From: Rhizobacter koreensis
GTDB lineage: Bacteria; Pseudomonadota; Gammaproteobacteria; Burkholderiales; Burkholderiaceae_C
Assembly (NCBI RefSeq): GCF_013366375.1
Contig: NZ_JABWMJ010000008.1
Coordinates: 186,001 to 250,000 of the forward strand
Length of the DNA: 64,000 nt
Direction: 5' to 3'
Shown one piece after another: positions 8,840-20,331 of the stretch (positions are counted from its first letter, which is position 1; every line of letters begins with the position of its first letter). The notes below the pieces were generated by a model. The model did not search any database, was not told the DNA's origin, and was given only the letters and a program-made list of their open reading frames with translations. A program made the translations under genes and the position numbers.

Positions 8840-10810
8840 TCAAGCGGCTTCCTCGGTCAGCTTCACGACCAGCGCGCGCGTGGCCAGCTGTTCGCCCACC
8901 GCGGCACCGACACGCTCGACGACGCCGTCGCGACGCGCCAGCAGTTGGTGTTCCATCTTCATGGCCTCGAGGACCGCGACGCGCTGGCCCTTCACCACCC
9001 TGTCGCCCGCCGACACCAACACGGCGAGCAGGCGGCCGTTCATCGGTGCCAGCACGCTCGATTCGCCGGCGGCGGCGTCGCGCTGGGGCGGAGCGTAGGT
9101 GAGGTCATCGAAACTGCGTGTCTGGCCGTCCAGCGCCAGATGCAGGCGGCCGCCGGCGAACACCGCCGTGGCCTGCGTGTGCAGCCCGTCGATGGCCAGC
9201 CGATGGTGGGCAGCGTCACGCCCGAGAAGGGCGATGTCGTGTGCGGCACCCGCGGGGCACTCGACGCGGAACCGCCCGGCACCGAGCACGGTGACGTGGG
9301 CGTTGACACGGTCCCCGTCCGCGCCCAGCACCAGCGGCCAGCGCGCCGGCCCGTTGGAGCGGAAGGCGAACTGCGCGCCCCGGTACGCGCTGGCGTCGAA
9401 CCACAGGGCCGCGGCGACCGCCAGCGCCCGCGAATCCGCCTCGGCGGCGCGCAGCCGCTCCGGGGGAAAGTTCCTGCCGATGAAGGCGGTGGTCGCCTGG
9501 CCGGCCGCGAACTCGGGGTGCGCCGCCGCGTCCGCGAGGAAGCGCAGGTTGGTGGGCAGGCCCAGCACGCAGGTGTTGCCCAGCGCTCCGACCAGGCGCC
9601 GCCGCGCTTCATCGCGCGTGGCGCCGTGGGCGATGATCTTGGCGATCATCGGGTCGTAGAAGGGGCTGACCGCCTGCCCCTGCGCCAGGCCGTGGTCGAC
9701 GCGCACGTCGCTGCCCGCAGGCGGCTGCCACAGCGCCACCTCGCCGCTTTGCGGCAGGAAGTCGCTGGCCGGGTCTTCGGCATACAGGCGCACTTCGATG
9801 GCGTGGCCGGTGAGGCGAACCTCGTCCTGCGTCAGCGGCAGCGGCTCGCCGCGCGCCACGGCGAGCTGCCAGGCCACGAGGTCGAGCCCGGTGATGCATT
9901 CCGTCACCGGGTGCTCGACCTGCAGCCGCGTGTTCATCTCCAGGAAGTAGAAGTTGCCCTCGCGGTCGAGCAGGAACTCCACCGTGCCGGCGCCGACGTA
10001 GTCCACTGCGCGCGCCGCGGTGACGGCCGCCGCGCCCATGCGTTCGCGCAGCGCGGCATCGACGGCCGGTGAGGGCGCTTCCTCGAACACCTTCTGGTGG
10101 CGCCGCTGCACGGAGCAGTCGCGCTCGCCGAGGTGGATGACGTGGCCGTGGCGGTCGCCGAAGACCTGCACCTCGACGTGGCGCGGCTCGATCACCGCGC
10201 GCTCCAGAATCAGTTCGTCAGAGCCGAAAGCGTTCGCGGCCTCCGAGCGGGCGCGTGCCAGCGCATCGGGCAGGTCGGCCAGGTCGTGCACCAGCCGCAT
10301 GCCGCGGCCGCCGCCGCCGGCCGCCGCCTTCACCATGATCGGCGCGCCGATCTCGCGCGCCTGGCGCAGCAGGTTGGCGTCGGACTGATCGCTGCCCTGG
10401 TAGCCCGGCACGCAGGGCACACCGGCGGCGAGCATCAGGCGCTTGGCGGCGGCCTTGTTGCCCATCTGCTCGATCGAGTGCGGATCGGGGCCGATGAACA
10501 CCAGGCCGGCAGCCTGCACGGCGCGCGCGAACTCGGCGTTTTCGGACAGGAAGCCGTAGCCGGGATGGATGGCGTCGGCACCGCTGGCGGCCGCGGCGCG
10601 CAGCACGGCGTCGATGCTGAGGTAGCTCTCGCGCACTGGCGCCGGGCCGATGCACAGCGCCTCGTCGGCCTGCTGCACGTGCAGCGCGCCGGCATCGGCC
10701 TCGCTGTACACCGCCACCGTGCGGTAGCCCTGCGCGCGGGCGGTGCGCATGACGCGGCAGGCGATCTCGCCGCGGTTGGCGATGAGGATCTTGTGGAAGG
10801 AGGTTCGCAT
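8840..10810 (-). CDS. biotin-dependent acyl-CoA carboxylase, alpha (biotin carboxylase/BCCP) subunit
   Basis: 656 residues. Residues 1-445 are biotin carboxylase (KILIANRGEIACRV, HPGYGFLSENAEFA, AAAGGGGRGM, EMNTRLQVEHPVTE). The last ~75 residues are the biotinyl domain with EAMKMEH, the biotinylated Lys near residue 617. Length and layout match methylcrotonyl-CoA (LiuD) and geranyl-CoA (AtuF) carboxylase alpha subunits. It charges biotin with bicarbonate and ATP for the beta subunit encoded just upstream. The first ATG of the family sequence, 10810, was chosen; the beta-subunit stop is 11 bases before it. The AtuA-family neighbour favours the geranyl type, but leucine-type methylcrotonyl-CoA remains possible. 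Confidence 0.92.
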   Translation of the reverse strand: MRTSFHKILIANRGEIACRVMRTARAQGYRTVAVYSEADAGALHVQQADEALCIGPAPVRESYLSIDAVLRAAAASGADAIHPGYGFLSENAEFARAVQAAGLVFIGPDPHSIEQMGNKAAAKRLMLAAGVPCVPGYQGSDQSDANLLRQAREIGAPIMVKAAAGGGGRGMRLVHDLADLPDALARARSEAANAFGSDELILERAVIEPRHVEVQVFGDRHGHVIHLGERDCSVQRRHQKVFEEAPSPAVDAALRERMGAAAVTAARAVDYVGAGTVEFLLDREGNFYFLEMNTRLQVEHPVTECITGLDLVAWQLAVARGEPLPLTQDEVRLTGHAIEVRLYAEDPASDFLPQSGEVALWQPPAGSDVRVDHGLAQGQAVSPFYDPMIAKIIAHGATRDEARRRLVGALGNTCVLGLPTNLRFLADAAAHPEFAAGQATTAFIGRNFPPERLRAAEADSRALAVAAALWFDASAYRGAQFAFRSNGPARWPLVLGADGDRVNAHVTVLGAGRFRVECPAGAAHDIALLGRDAAHHRLAIDGLHTQATAVFAGGRLHLALDGQTRSFDDLTYAPPQRDAAAGESSVLAPMNGRLLAVLVSAGDRVVKGQRVAVLEAMKMEHQLLARRDGVVERVGAAVGEQLATRALVVKLTEEAA

Positions 10811-10821
10811 TTCCGTCGCCC

Positions 10822-12441
10822 TCACATCCGCGCCACGCCGAAGCTGTTGGGCCGCACGGTGCGCGCACGGCCCTCGCGGCACGCGGCCAGCGCCAGCGAA
10901 AGCACGGCGCGCGTGTCGCGCGGGTCGATGATGCCGTCGTCCCAGAGCCGCGCGGTGGCGAACAGCGAGTGCGACTCCATGTCGAAGCGCTTCAGGATCT
11001 CGGCGCGCATGCCCTCGAGCATGGCCTCGGGCGGCGCCTTGCCGGCGCGCGCCATCTTCTCCTCGGTGACGATGCGCATCACCATCGCCGCCTGCTCGCC
11101 GCCCATCACCGCCACGCGCGCGTTGGGCCACGCGAAGACGAACTGCGGGTCGTAGGCGCGCCCGCACATGCCGTAGTTGCCGGCACCGAAGGAGGCGCCG
11201 ATCATCAGCGTGATGCGCGGCACCTTGCAGTTGGTGACGGCCTGGATCATCTTCGCGCCGTGCTTGATCATGCCGACCTGCTCGACTTCCTTGCCGACCA
11301 TGAAACCGGTGGTGTTCTGCAGGTAGATCAGCGGCGTGCCGGACTGCTCGCACAGCTGCATGAACTGCGTGGCCTTGTTCGCGCCCTGCGGGTCGATCGG
11401 GCCGTTGTTGCCGATGAAGCCGCAGGGCTGGCCCTCGATGGCGCCGTGTCCGCACACGGTGGCGGCGCCGAACTCAGGCTTGAAGTCGAGGAAGTCCGAA
11501 TCATCGATCAGGCGCGCGAGCAACTCGCGCACGTCGTAGGGCTGGCGGTAGTCCGGCGGCACCAGGCCGGCAATCTCCTCGGCGGCGTAGCGCGGCGGCT
11601 TCCAGCCGCGCCCGGTGCCCTGGCCGGGCTTGTCGTTCCACGGCATGCGCGCGAGCACGTCGCGCGCGATGCGGATGCCGTCGGCATCGTCCTCGGCCAG
11701 GTACTCGGCCACGCCGGAGACCCGGGTGTGCATCTCGGCGCCGCCCAGTTCCTCGTCACCGGCAATCTCGCCCGTGGCCGCCTTCAGCAGCGGCGGGCCG
11801 GCTAGGAAGGCCTTGGCGCGGCCGCGCACCATGATCACGTAGTCGGACATGCCCGGCAGATACGCGCCGCCGGCAGTGGAGTGGCCGTGCATCACGGTGA
11901 CCTGCGGAATGCCGGCGGCCGACAGCCGCGCCTGGTTGGCGAAGCCGCGGCCGCCTTCGATGAACACCTCGCCCACGTGCATCAGATTGGCGCCGCCCGA
12001 TTCGACCAGCCGCACCACCGGCAGGCGGTTCTCCAGCGCGATGGCCTCGGCGCGCAGGCTCTTGCGCATGCCCATCGGCGTGATGGTGCCGCCCTTGATG
12101 GCGCTGTCGGAGGCGATGACCATGCAGCGGATGCCCGAGACGATGCCGATGCCGGTGATCAGCGCCCCGCCGAGCACGTTCTTCTCGCCGTCGTCGTCGT
12201 GCAGGCGCAGGCCGGCCAGAGTGGACAGCTCCAGCCACGGCGAGCCGCGGTCCAGCAGCAGCGACACGCGTTCGCGCGGCAGCAGTTGCCGGCGCTCGCG
12301 AAAGCGCGACTCCATCGCGTTCGAGGTGTCGCGCACGCGACCTTCCAGGTCGCGGAAGTTGTCGATCAAGGCCAGCATCTGCTGGCGCTGTGCCTGGAAG
12401 GCTTCGGACTGCCGGTGGATGGCGGACTCGATGGTGGACAT
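10822..12441 (-). CDS. acyl-CoA carboxylase, beta (carboxyltransferase) subunit
   Basis: 539 residues, the size of methylcrotonyl- and geranyl-CoA carboxylase beta subunits (LiuB/AtuC). Two crotonase-fold halves are visible. The first has VRLVESGGANL and MHGHSTAGGAYLPGMSDY; the second has IGNNGPIDPQGANKATQF and MIGASFGAGNYGMCGRAYDP with the oxyanion-hole glycines. It transfers the carboxyl from biotin to the gamma carbon of a 3-methyl-branched enoyl-CoA. Start ATG 12441 opens the conserved MSTIESAIHRQSEAF. It is followed after 11 bases by the alpha subunit. The substrate-size residue that separates geranyl from methylcrotonyl enzymes cannot be assigned without an alignment. Confidence 0.92.
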   Translation of the reverse strand: MSTIESAIHRQSEAFQAQRQQMLALIDNFRDLEGRVRDTSNAMESRFRERRQLLPRERVSLLLDRGSPWLELSTLAGLRLHDDDGEKNVLGGALITGIGIVSGIRCMVIASDSAIKGGTITPMGMRKSLRAEAIALENRLPVVRLVESGGANLMHVGEVFIEGGRGFANQARLSAAGIPQVTVMHGHSTAGGAYLPGMSDYVIMVRGRAKAFLAGPPLLKAATGEIAGDEELGGAEMHTRVSGVAEYLAEDDADGIRIARDVLARMPWNDKPGQGTGRGWKPPRYAAEEIAGLVPPDYRQPYDVRELLARLIDDSDFLDFKPEFGAATVCGHGAIEGQPCGFIGNNGPIDPQGANKATQFMQLCEQSGTPLIYLQNTTGFMVGKEVEQVGMIKHGAKMIQAVTNCKVPRITLMIGASFGAGNYGMCGRAYDPQFVFAWPNARVAVMGGEQAAMVMRIVTEEKMARAGKAPPEAMLEGMRAEILKRFDMESHSLFATARLWDDGIIDPRDTRAVLSLALAACREGRARTVRPNSFGVARM

Positions 12442-12496
12442 GCGGTCTTGGTTTTCTCGAAGAGGGCGTTGGGCAGACAGCGCGCGGATGGGGCCC

Positions 12497-14632
12497 TCAG
12501 CGCGCGAAGAAGGTCTTGCCTTCGGCGGCCATCGCGCGCAGGCTCTTCGGCGGCTCGAAGCGCGGGCCGTGGCGGCGTGCCAACTCGTCGCAGTCGGCCA
12601 CGAAGGCGGCAACGCCGCGGCTGTGGATCTGTCCGATCGGGCCGCCAAGGCAGGCCGGGAAACCCCAGCCGAGGATGGCGCCGACGTCGGCGTCGATCGG
12701 CGCTCGCAGCACACCTTCCTCGAGGCAGCGCACCGTTTCGATGGACTGGACCGCCATCAGCCGCTGCTTGACCTCGGCCACGCCCGGCTGCACCGACGCC
12801 GGCTTCCACAGGCCGGCCAGGCCGGCCCACAGGTGCTTCGTGGCACCCTGCGGATACTCGTAGAAGCCCTTGCCGGCCTTCTTGCCAAGGCGGCCGAGGG
12901 CGCTGTCGACCATGCGCTCGCAGACCTCGTCGATGGCGCTGCGCTGGTAGGCCGAGCCCAGGTCGTCGGCGGTCTGGCGGCGGATGCGGGCCATCAGTTC
13001 GAGCGAGACCTCGTCGGCCAGGGCCAGCGGCCCCACCGGCATGCCGGCCATGCGGCCGGCGTTCTCGATCAAGGCCGGCGCCACGCCTTCGGCCAGCAGC
13101 GTCAGGCCTTCGCCGACATAGGTGGAGAACACGCGGCTGGTGTAGAAGCCTCGGCTGTCGTTCACGACGATGGGCGTCTTGCGCAGCGCCTTCACGAAGT
13201 CGAGCGCGCGGGCCAGGCAGGATTCGCTCGTCGCCTTGCCGACGATGACCTCGACCAGCGGCATCTTCTCGGCCGGCGAGAAGAAGTGCAGGCCGATGAA
13301 GTTGGCCGGCCGCGCCGAGGCCTGCGCCAGGCCGCTGATGGGAAGCGTCGAGGTGTTGCTGGCGAAGATGGCGTCGGGCGCGAGCTGGGCCTCGGCCTTG
13401 CGGGTCACGTCGGCCTTCAGGGCGCGGTCCTCGAACACGGCCTCGACCACGATGTCGCAGCCGTCCAGCGCCGCGAAGTCGGCCGTGGGGCGAATGCGGG
13501 CCGCCAGCGCGGCGCATTTCTCGGCGCTCAGGCGGCCCTGCTCGGCCTGCTTGGCCCAGCGCGCCTCGCCATAGGCCTTGCCGCGCGCCGCGAGCTCGGA
13601 CGTGGTGTCCAGCAGCACCACATCGAGCCCGGCCTCGGCCGCCGCGCAGGCGATGCCGGCACCCATCATGCCGGCGCCGAGGATGCCGACGCGGCGGTAG
13701 CTGGCCGGCGGCACGCCCTTGGGCCGGGCGGCGAGCTTGTTGGCTTCGCCGATGCCGAAGAACAGCGTGCGGATCATGTTCTTCGACACCGGGCCGACGG
13801 TGAGCTTGACGAACTCGCGCCCCTCGATCTTCAGGGCGGTGTCGATGTCGACCTGGCAGCCGTTGTAGACGCAGCTCATGATCGCTTCGGGCGCCGGATA
13901 GTTGCCGAAGGTCCTGGCGCGCAGCAGCGCATTGCCGGCGGTGAAGGTCTCGTATCCGGCGGGGCTTTGCACCGGACCGCCGGGAAGCTTGAAGCCCTTG
14001 CGGTCCCAGGGCTGGACCGCGTCCTCGGGCTTCGCCGCCAGCAGCCAGGCGCGTGCGCGCGCCAGCAGTTCGGCCGGCGGCACGACCTCGTCCACCATGC
14101 CGGCCTTCAGCGCCTGCGCCGGCGAGACCTTCTTGCCTTCCAGCAGGTAGGGCAGGGCGGGCCGGATGCCGATCAGCCGCGGCAGACGCTGCGTGCCGCC
14201 GCCGCCGGGCAGCAGGCCCAGGCCCACCTCGGGCAGGCCGATCTGCGCCTTCGGGTTGTCGGCGGCGATGCGGCGGTGGCAGCTCAGCGCCACCTCGTAG
14301 CCGCCGCCCAGCGCGCTGCCGTTGAGCGCCGCGACGAAGGGCTTGCCGCTCTTCTCGATGCCGCGCATCAGGGCGTGCAGCTCTTCGGTGAAGCGGGTCA
14401 TGGCCTGCGCGTCGCTGAAGGCCAGCAGCATGTTCAGGTCGCCGCCGGCGATGAACTCCGGCTTGGCCGAGGTGACGATCACGCCCTTGACGGCGGGATC
14501 GACGATGGCGCGCCGCACCGCGGCCGCATAGGCGGCCATCGAGGCCGCGTTGAGGACGTTCATCGGCGCATCGCTCATCTGCCACGTCAATGTGGCGATG
14601 CCGTCGGCGCCTGCTTGGTAGTCGATGCTCAT
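12497..14632 (-). CDS. bifunctional enoyl-CoA hydratase / 3-hydroxyacyl-CoA dehydrogenase (FadB-type)
   Basis: 711 residues. Residues 1-~190 form a crotonase domain with both catalytic Glu contexts (GGGYEVAL and GLPEVGLGLLPGGGGTQ). From ~310 comes the NAD-binding domain (VGILGAGMMGAGIA) and 3-hydroxyacyl-CoA dehydrogenase with the catalytic His in FIGLHFFSPAEKMPLVEVI. It performs the hydration and second oxidation of beta-oxidation. Start ATG 14632 begins the conserved MSIDYQ, with GGGAA upstream. It lies between the thiolase and the carboxylase beta gene, making a complete oxidation spiral with the dehydrogenase and thiolase of the operon. Chain-length preference is unknown. Confidence 0.93.
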   Translation of the reverse strand: MSIDYQAGADGIATLTWQMSDAPMNVLNAASMAAYAAAVRRAIVDPAVKGVIVTSAKPEFIAGGDLNMLLAFSDAQAMTRFTEELHALMRGIEKSGKPFVAALNGSALGGGYEVALSCHRRIAADNPKAQIGLPEVGLGLLPGGGGTQRLPRLIGIRPALPYLLEGKKVSPAQALKAGMVDEVVPPAELLARARAWLLAAKPEDAVQPWDRKGFKLPGGPVQSPAGYETFTAGNALLRARTFGNYPAPEAIMSCVYNGCQVDIDTALKIEGREFVKLTVGPVSKNMIRTLFFGIGEANKLAARPKGVPPASYRRVGILGAGMMGAGIACAAAEAGLDVVLLDTTSELAARGKAYGEARWAKQAEQGRLSAEKCAALAARIRPTADFAALDGCDIVVEAVFEDRALKADVTRKAEAQLAPDAIFASNTSTLPISGLAQASARPANFIGLHFFSPAEKMPLVEVIVGKATSESCLARALDFVKALRKTPIVVNDSRGFYTSRVFSTYVGEGLTLLAEGVAPALIENAGRMAGMPVGPLALADEVSLELMARIRRQTADDLGSAYQRSAIDEVCERMVDSALGRLGKKAGKGFYEYPQGATKHLWAGLAGLWKPASVQPGVAEVKQRLMAVQSIETVRCLEEGVLRAPIDADVGAILGWGFPACLGGPIGQIHSRGVAAFVADCDELARRHGPRFEPPKSLRAMAAEGKTFFAR

Positions 14633-14657
14633 GGTGAGGATTCCCGATCGGCGCGGT

Positions 14658-15866
14658 TCAGACGCGCTCGATGATGGTGGCGGTGCCCATGCCGGCGCCC
14701 ACGCACAGCGTGGCCAGCCCGGTGGCAAGGTTGCGGCGCTCGAGCTCGTCGAGCAGGGTGCCGAGGATCATGGCCCCGGTGGCACCCAGTGGATGGCCCA
14801 TCGCGATGGCACCGCCGTTGACGTTCATGCGCGCGTGCGGCACGTTCATCACCTCCATGAAGCGCAGCACCACCGATGCGAAGGCCTCGTTGAGCTCGAA
14901 CAGATCGATGTCGGAGCAGGACATGCCGGCGAGCTTGAGCGCCTTCTCGGCCGAGAACGACGGGCCGGTGAGCATGATGGTCGGCTCGCTGCCGACGGAG
15001 GCGAACGAGCGGATGCGCGCGCGCGGCTTCAGGCCCAGCCGCTGGCCGACCTCGGCGTTGCCGATCAGCACGGCGGCCGCGCCGTCGACGATGCCCGAGG
15101 AGTTGCCGGCGTGGTGCACGTGTTCGATGCGTTCGAGCTGCGGGTAGCGCTGCAGCGCCACCGCGTCGAAGCCGGCACGCTCGCCCTGGAGCTTGAACGA
15201 GGGTTCGAGCTTGGCCAGCGATTCGATCGTGGTATCGGGGCGCATGTGTTCGTCGCGGTCCAGCACCACCAGGCCGTTGACGTCGCACACCGGGACGATC
15301 GAGCGCGCGAAGCGGCCCTCGGCCCACGCGGCGGCGGCGCGGCGCTGGCTTTCCAGCGCATAGGCGTCGACGTCGGCGCGCGAATGCCCGTACAGCGACG
15401 CGATCAGGTCGGCGGAGATGCCCTGCGGCACGAAGTAGGTTGGCAGCGCCACCGCCGGGTCGGCCGGCCAGGCGCCGCCGCCGGTGCCCATGGGCACGCG
15501 GCTCATGCTCTCGACGCCGCCGCCGACGGCCAGCGGCGACTGGCCCGACATCACCTTGGCCGTGGCCATGTTGCAGGCCTCCAGGCCCGAGGCGCAGTAG
15601 CGGTTGATCTGCACCCCCGGCGCCGACTCGTCGTAGCCGGCCACCAGCGCCGCGACGCGGGCGATGTTGGCGCCCTGTTCGCCGACCGGCTCCACACAGC
15701 CGAGGATAACGTCGTCGACCTGCGCGGTGTCGAGCCGGTTGCGATCGCGCAGCGCCTGCAGCGCGGTGACGGCCAGGTGGATCGGCGTGCTGCCGTGCAG
15801 CGCGCCGGAGGCGCGGCCCTTGCCGCGCGGGGTGCGCACGGCGTCGTAGATGAATGCTTCGGTCAT
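14658..15866 (-). CDS. acetyl-CoA acyltransferase (thiolase)
   Basis: 402 residues, standard for degradative thiolases. The nucleophilic Cys is in [10 protein letters not shown], the His in [16 protein letters not shown] and the second active-site Cys in [14 protein letters not shown]. It cleaves 3-ketoacyl-CoA with CoA, releasing acetyl-CoA (or another short acyl-CoA). It lies 25 bases upstream of the hydratase/dehydrogenase gene and forms the FadA-FadB-like pair of the operon. Start ATG 15866 begins [17 protein letters not shown], the conserved N-terminus. Confidence 0.94.
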   Translation of the reverse strand: MTEAFIYDAVRTPRGKGRASGALHGSTPIHLAVTALQALRDRNRLDTAQVDDVILGCVEPVGEQGANIARVAALVAGYDESAPGVQINRYCASGLEACNMATAKVMSGQSPLAVGGGVESMSRVPMGTGGGAWPADPAVALPTYFVPQGISADLIASLYGHSRADVDAYALESQRRAAAAWAEGRFARSIVPVCDVNGLVVLDRDEHMRPDTTIESLAKLEPSFKLQGERAGFDAVALQRYPQLERIEHVHHAGNSSGIVDGAAAVLIGNAEVGQRLGLKPRARIRSFASVGSEPTIMLTGPSFSAEKALKLAGMSCSDIDLFELNEAFASVVLRFMEVMNVPHARMNVNGGAIAMGHPLGATGAMILGTLLDELERRNLATGLATLCVGAGMGTATIIERV

Positions 15867-15929
15867 GGGCTGATGGGGTTGGGGTGAGGGTGGGACGACG
15901 GCCCGCCGGCGCTTCGGCCGCGCGGCGCG

Positions 15930-17066
15930 TCACAGCGTGCGGCCGACGATCTCCTTCATGATCTCGTTCGTGCCGCCGTAGATGCGGGAGACGCGGGCGT
16001 CGGCATAGGCGCGCGCGATCGGGTACTCCCACATGTAGCCGAAGCCGCCGAACATCTGCAGGCAGTCGTCGAGCAGCCGGCAGTGCAGGTCGGTGGTCCA
16101 GTACTTGGCCATGGCGGCGGTCGCGGCGTCGAGCTGCCCGTGCAGCAGTTCGTCCATCAGCCGATCGACGAAGACGCGCATCACCTGCACCTGCGTCTTC
16201 CATTCGGCCAGGCGGAAACGGTTGTGCTGGAAGTCGATGATGCGCTGGCCGAAGGCCTTGCGCTCCTTGGTGTAGTCCAGCGTCCACTGCAGCGCGGCCT
16301 CGGCGCCGGCGGCTGCGCCGATGGCGATCTGCATGCGCTCCCAGGCCAGCTCCTGCATCAGCAGGACGAAGCCCTTGCCTTCGCCGCCGAGGATGTTGGC
16401 GGCCGGCACGCGCACGCCGTCGAAGAACAGCTCCGACGTGTCCTGCGCCTTCATGCCGATCTTCTCGAGGTTGCGGCCGCGCTTGAAGCCGGCCCGGTCG
16501 GTCTCCACCAGCACCAGCGAGGTGCCCTTGGCGCCGACGGACGGGTCGGTCTTGGCGACCACGATCACGAGGTCGGCGTTCTGGCCGTTGGTGATGAAGG
16601 TCTTCTGGCCGTTGACGAGGTAGTCATCGCCGTCTCGCAGCGCGGTGGTGCGCACCGCCTGCAGGTCGCTGCCGGCGCCGGGCTCGGTCATCGCGATGGC
16701 GCCGATGACCTCGCCACGCGCCATCGGCGGCAGCCAGCGCCGCTTCTGCTCCTCGCTGCCGTAGGCCAGGATGTAAGGGGCGACGATGTCCGAGTGCAGC
16801 CCGAAGCCGATGCCGCTGGCGCCGGCGCGGGCCACCTCCTCGATCAGCACGGCGCTGTGCAGGCGGCTGCCGCCGCCGCCGCCGTAGGCCTCGGGGATGG
16901 CGGGGCACAGCAGCCCGGCCGCGCCGGCCCCGCGCCACACGGAACGCGGCACGATGCCTTCTGCCTCCCAGCGCGCATGGTGGGGTGTGACCTCGCGGTC
17001 GAAGAAGCGCCTGACCTGCTCGCGGAAGAGGTCGTGCTCGGCGGTGAAGAGGGGGCGTTGAAGCAT
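15930..17066 (-). CDS. acyl-CoA dehydrogenase (long-chain type), first gene of the minus-strand operon
   Basis: 378 residues. Motifs include [55 protein letters not shown] and [18 protein letters not shown], ending [16 protein letters not shown] Gly replaces the medium-chain catalytic Glu, and AWERMQIA carries the helix-G Glu-Arg of the long-chain type. It is the promoter-proximal gene of the leftward operon. Its ATG at 17066 is 44 bases from the CTAAC-N4-GTTAG palindrome shared with the divergent TetR gene, so repression by that regulator is likely. Electrons would go to the EtfBA encoded at 19.6-21.3 kb. Confidence 0.93.
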   Translation of the reverse strand: MLQRPLFTAEHDLFREQVRRFFDREVTPHHARWEAEGIVPRSVWRGAGAAGLLCPAIPEAYGGGGGSRLHSAVLIEEVARAGASGIGFGLHSDIVAPYILAYGSEEQKRRWLPPMARGEVIGAIAMTEPGAGSDLQAVRTTALRDGDDYLVNGQKTFITNGQNADLVIVVAKTDPSVGAKGTSLVLVETDRAGFKRGRNLEKIGMKAQDTSELFFDGVRVPAANILGGEGKGFVLLMQELAWERMQIAIGAAAGAEAALQWTLDYTKERKAFGQRIIDFQHNRFRLAEWKTQVQVMRVFVDRLMDELLHGQLDAATAAMAKYWTTDLHCRLLDDCLQMFGGFGYMWEYPIARAYADARVSRIYGGTNEIMKEIVGRTL

Positions 17067-17108
17067 GGCGCTCGAGTGGCTCGAATTGTCGTTGCCTGGA
17101 TTTTCGAC

Positions 17109-17122
17109 CTAACGCTTGTTAG
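17109..17122. promoter_or_regulatory. candidate TetR operator, copy 1 (divergent promoter)
   Basis: CTAACGCTTGTTAG is a perfect inverted repeat (CTAAC, 4-base spacer, GTTAG) in the 73-base gap between the divergent dehydrogenase operon (starts 17066) and the TetR gene (starts 17140). The same palindrome with one spacer change (GTTT) recurs at 22969-22982 before the next plus-strand unit. Position and repetition support its being the operator of the adjacent TetR protein. Binding is inferred. Confidence 0.72.
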
Positions 17123-17126
17123 CTGG

Positions 17127-17139
17127 TATAGTGTAAGCG
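17127..17139 (+). promoter_or_regulatory. candidate -10 element giving a leaderless tetR transcript
   Basis: TATAGT at 17127-17132 lies only 7 bases before the ATG at 17140, and no Shine-Dalgarno sequence intervenes. If it is the -10 element, transcription starts at or very near the A of the start codon, giving a leaderless mRNA. The palindrome at 17109-17122 then sits in the spacer between -35 and -10, a typical repressor position. The -35 is poor (around TTCGAC at 17103). Confidence 0.45.
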
Positions 17140-17852
17140 ATGACGCAACAGGTGGATAGCCATCGACGGCAGGAAATCCTGAGGGCCGCAGCCAGCCTGT
17201 TCAGGCGGCAGGGGTTCGAGCGCACCTCGGTGCGCCAGATTGCGGTCGAACTGGGCATCAAGTCGGGCTCGCTCTTCTATCACTTCGCCACCAAGGAAGA
17301 ACTCCTCGTCACGGTGATGGAAGAGGGCATCCGCGACGTGCATGCGTCAGTGCAGGAGGGCTTGGCCACCGAGTGCAGGTTGCCGGAGCAGTTGCTGGCC
17401 ATGGTGCGCCGCCACCTGACCGCGCTGCTCGGGGCCAACCTGGACGCGCTGATGGTGTTGGTGTACGAGTGGCGGAGCCTCTCCGAGCCGGCGGTGCGGC
17501 GGGTGATGGCCTCGCGAAATCGCTACGAGGATCTCTGGGACCGCGCCATCCGTGCTGCTGCTGCGAACGGTTGGGTCGACTCCGATGTAGTTCTCGTGCG
17601 GCAGACCGTGCTCGGTGCGCTGAACTGGGCCGGGCAGTGGTATCGAGCGAGCAGCCGGCTGGGCGTCGACGGGTTGTCGACACGCATGTTCGCCATCCTG
17701 ATGCCTGCGGTGCACGCGCAATTGGGCTGCGGATCACAGCAGGGTATCGCCCGCGGCGCTTGTGTCGCCGATCTTTCCGACGTTGTCGCCGATTGTTCGG
17801 GGCGGGCGGCGAGTTCCATCACACCACAGCTTCCGGCTGCCGAGGAGTTTCC

Positions 17853-17856
<4 letters not shown>
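17140..17856 (+). CDS. TetR/AcrR-family transcriptional regulator
   Basis: 238 residues. The N-terminal helix-turn-helix is clear (RRQEILRAAASLF, then TSVRQIAVELGIKSGSLFY and HFATKEELL). The rest is a helical ligand-binding domain ending in an unconserved tail. Members of this family next to acyl-CoA genes usually sense an acyl-CoA and repress until it accumulates. It is transcribed divergently from the dehydrogenase operon, shares its promoter region and overlaps the following ligase gene by ATGA. It probably controls both strands through the CTAAC-N4-GTTAG sites. The inducer is unknown. Confidence 0.9.
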
Positions 17857-19478
<1,622 letters not shown>

Positions 19479-19580
19479 AGGTCCGCCGGCATCACCCTGG
19501 GGCAGCCTGGGCCGTGCAGATCTGCGTGCCGCGTTTATCCTGGTTCGCCATTTGCGTTCAACGATAGGAGTGTTTTTGAA

Positions 19581-20330
19581 GTGAAGATTCTCGTCGCCGT
19601 GAAACGGGTTCTGGACTACAACGTCAAGGCCCGAGTGAAGTCCGATGGTTCGGGGGTCGACCTCGCGAACCAGAAGCTGTCGATGAACCCCTTCGACGAG
19701 ATCGCCTGTGAAGAGGCGGTGCGTCTGAAGGAGGCCGGGGTGGCCACCGAGGTCATCGCCGTCTCGTGCGGTCCGGCGGGATGCCAGGAGACGCTGCGCA
19801 GTGCGATGGCGATCGGCGCAGACCGTGGCGTGCTGGTCGAGACCGACGGGGCGCTCGAGCCGCTGGCGGTGGCCAAGCTGGTGAAGCACGTCGCCGAGAA
19901 GGAGGGCGTCCAACTGGCGATCTTCGGCAAGCAGGCGATCGACGACGATGCCGGGCAGGCAGGGCAGATGTTCGCCGGACTGATGGGTTGGGGCCAGGCC
20001 ACGTTCGCGTCGAAGATCAAGGTCGAGGGCGGCACCGCGCTGGTCACGCGCGAGATCGACGGCGGGCTGGAGAACCTGAAGCTCAAGCTGCCCGTCGTCG
20101 TGACGACCGACCTGCGCCTCAACGAGCCCCGCTTCATCACGCTGCCCAACATCATGAAGGCGAAGAAGAAGCCGCTCGAGGTGCTGAAGGCGGCCGATCT
20201 CGGACTCGACTTGGCGCCGCGCACGACGACGCTGCGCGTCGACGAGCCGGCCGCTCGCAAGGCGGGCATCAAGGTGGCCGACGTGGCGGAACTCGTCAAG
20301 CGGCTCAAGGAAGAAGCGAAGGTGCTGTGA
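19581..20330 (+). CDS. etfB: electron transfer flavoprotein beta subunit
   Basis: 249 residues, the typical size. The conserved [20 protein letters not shown] start, [16 protein letters not shown], and a C-terminal [10 protein letters not shown] segment near residue 195 identify EtfB. With EtfA it accepts electrons from the acyl-CoA dehydrogenases of both arms and passes them to ETF:quinone oxidoreductase. The start is GTG 19581 with AGGAG about 11 bases upstream. etfA follows after a single base. The 102-base gap before it holds no recognisable promoter. Confidence 0.96.
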   Translation: MKILVAVKRVLDYNVKARVKSDGSGVDLANQKLSMNPFDEIACEEAVRLKEAGVATEVIAVSCGPAGCQETLRSAMAIGADRGVLVETDGALEPLAVAKLVKHVAEKEGVQLAIFGKQAIDDDAGQAGQMFAGLMGWGQATFASKIKVEGGTALVTREIDGGLENLKLKLPVVVTTDLRLNEPRFITLPNIMKAKKKPLEVLKAADLGLDLAPRTTTLRVDEPAARKAGIKVADVAELVKRLKEEAKVL

Positions 20331-20331
20331 C

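Noticed and set aside
8840..11455. Apparent single frame joining the biotin carboxylase and part of the carboxyltransferase gene
   Set aside because: The part upstream of 10810 is an off-frame reading of the beta subunit; the beta gene has its own complete frame and stop at 10822.
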